A stretch of 5,532 nucleotides of DNA from Phycisphaeraceae bacterium (lineage in GTDB: Bacteria > Planctomycetota > Phycisphaerae > Phycisphaerales > Phycisphaeraceae). Each line of letters starts with the position of its first letter. Within the stretch, counting starts at the first letter, position 1. The stretch lies in contig SKPT01000392.1 of assembly GCA_007119405.1 (NCBI GenBank), positions 1 through 5,532 of the forward strand. Reading direction: 5' to 3'. Below the pieces are notes generated by a model that saw nothing but the letters and a program-made list of their open reading frames with translations, made no database searches and was not told the DNA's origin. Of this stretch, positions 4,642-5,532 are shown piece after piece. The translations under genes and the position numbers were made by a program.

Positions 4642-5532
4642 ATGGCTCACGCACGCCCATTGCTGCTGGTCGCCGACCGCCGAGCCGAGCGCGACCGCGT
4701 CCTGGCCGAGGCGACGCGGCTGCTGGAGCCCTGGCCGGCCTCCGATCGCCCCGAGCTGGCGGTGCTGGGCCTGGACGCGGCCCTGACGGAGCCGGCTCGG
4801 CTGGACCAGGCGGCCGTGGCCTGGCTGCTGCTGGACGACGCCAGCCAGTGGGAGCTTTACGAGCTGCTGGGCCAGGTGCAGGAGCGGCACATCCCGACGA
4901 TGCTCATGCGGGCCGGGTGCGAGGGCCCGGCGGGTCGGGCCTACGACGACGGGGCGGTGGTGTGCCCGGCCAACGCGTCGCCGGAGACGGTGACCTGCCT
5001 GCTGCGGGCCCTGTGGAGCCAGGCCGGTCCCTTGAGCGATCTCGAGGCCGAGGCCAGCGCGTTGCGTCGGCAGCAGGGTGGGCTGGCCGGGCAGATCGGC
5101 CGCCTCGACGAGGAGCTTCGCCTGGCGGCGCAGCTTCAGCGCGAGTTCCTGCCGGCGGCGATGCCGCGGGTCGCCGGCTACGAGTTCCACGTGCTGTGGC
5201 GGCCGGCGAGCTACGTCAGCGGCGACATCTACGACGTGATCCGCCTCGACGAGCACCACGTCGGGCTCTTCGTCGCCGACGCCGTGGGCCACGGCGTGCC
5301 GGCCGCGCTGCTGACGATGTACATCAAGCGCTCGCTGCTGACCAAGGTCGTCGACGCGGCGCTGGACGGCGGCTACCGCGTGGTCGAGCCCGGCGAGACG
5401 ATGAGCCAGCTCAACCAAGACCTCCTGCAGCGCCAGGGCGACCGCGTCCGCTTCACCACCGCATGCTACGCCGTGCTCGACTGCCGCAGCCGACAGTTGA
5501 CGCTGGCCCGCGGCGGGCATCCCTACCCCCTG
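4642..5532 (+). CDS. SpoIIE/PP2C-family phosphatase with receiver-like N-terminus (partial)
   Basis: The frame runs through the right edge without a stop (297 codons visible), so the C-terminus is missing. Residues 5-125 look like a response-regulator receiver fold ('PLLLVADRRAERDRV', 'WLLLDDAS', 'IPTMLMRAG', 'VVCPANASPETV'). It is degenerate: only one acidic residue (Asp12) follows strand one, and the usual lysine near strand five is not seen. Residues about 132-165 form a charged coiled-coil linker. The SpoIIE-type PP2C domain starts with 'AAQLQREFLP' (162-171) and has the metal-binding aspartates in 'SGDIYD' (Asp195) and 'ADAVGHG' (Asp213), then 'GGHPYPL' (291-297). Such proteins usually dephosphorylate anti-sigma-factor antagonists in partner-switching pathways; the partner is not in this window. 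The start is well fixed: an in-frame TAG at 4633-4635 precedes it, and AGGA (4634-4637) lies four bases before the ATG. Confidence 0.88.
   Translation, partial: MAHARPLLLVADRRAERDRVLAEATRLLEPWPASDRPELAVLGLDAALTEPARLDQAAVAWLLLDDASQWELYELLGQVQERHIPTMLMRAGCEGPAGRAYDDGAVVCPANASPETVTCLLRALWSQAGPLSDLEAEASALRRQQGGLAGQIGRLDEELRLAAQLQREFLPAAMPRVAGYEFHVLWRPASYVSGDIYDVIRLDEHHVGLFVADAVGHGVPAALLTMYIKRSLLTKVVDAALDGGYRVVEPGETMSQLNQDLLQRQGDRVRFTTACYAVLDCRSRQLTLARGGHPYPL

Noticed and set aside
2873..4660. Very long minus-strand frame (595 codons)
   Set aside because: It is antisense to gluQRS and the DUF192 gene, both of which have clear family motifs. Its translation is Arg/His/Gln-rich without any domain, typical of a GC-rich shadow frame.
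4450..5520. Long minus-strand frame (356 codons)
   Set aside because: It lies opposite the phosphatase gene, whose SpoIIE motifs are unmistakable; the minus-strand product shows no family features.

Overview
The window looks like a chromosomal segment from a GC-rich bacterium, most likely a planctomycete of the Phycisphaerae type. The evidence is a PEP-CTERM exported protein, a RAYT-type HUH transposase of a kind I associate with planctomycetes, abundant extragenic palindromes, and several starts without a clear Shine-Dalgarno sequence. The assignment is inferred from gene content and style, not from a marker gene.

Layout. Bases 1-423 hold no gene I can support. They carry a long imperfect inverted repeat (142-225) and an AT-rich promoter-like island (about 250-280). 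A PEP-CTERM surface protein follows (424-1308, +). Next is a compact transposon-like unit (about 1424-2137): a RAYT/Y1 transposase gene whose two ends carry related, inverted REP-like sequences. A 28-base block of the left end recurs exactly inside the coding region. The unit abuts the 3' end of purN (minus strand), and both the purN stop codon and the transposase reading frame cross the junction. The purN-gluQRS divergent spacer contains a second pair of palindromes sharing a GGTGCCACTG head. Then come, all on the plus strand, a GluQRS-like glutamyl-Q-tRNA(Asp) synthetase (2963-3952), a DUF192 lipoprotein (4031-4576), and the start of a SpoIIE/PP2C-type phosphatase regulator with a degenerate receiver-like N-terminus (4642 to the right edge, open).

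How the parts relate. The cellular genes are functionally unrelated housekeeping or regulatory genes (purine synthesis, tRNA modification, envelope, signalling). DUF192 and the phosphatase are close enough to be co-transcribed. The notable biology is the repeat content: three different palindromic repeat families occupy three gaps, and one surrounds its probable cognate transposase and has reshaped the end of purN. I see no defence system, CRISPR array, RNA gene or biosynthetic cluster.
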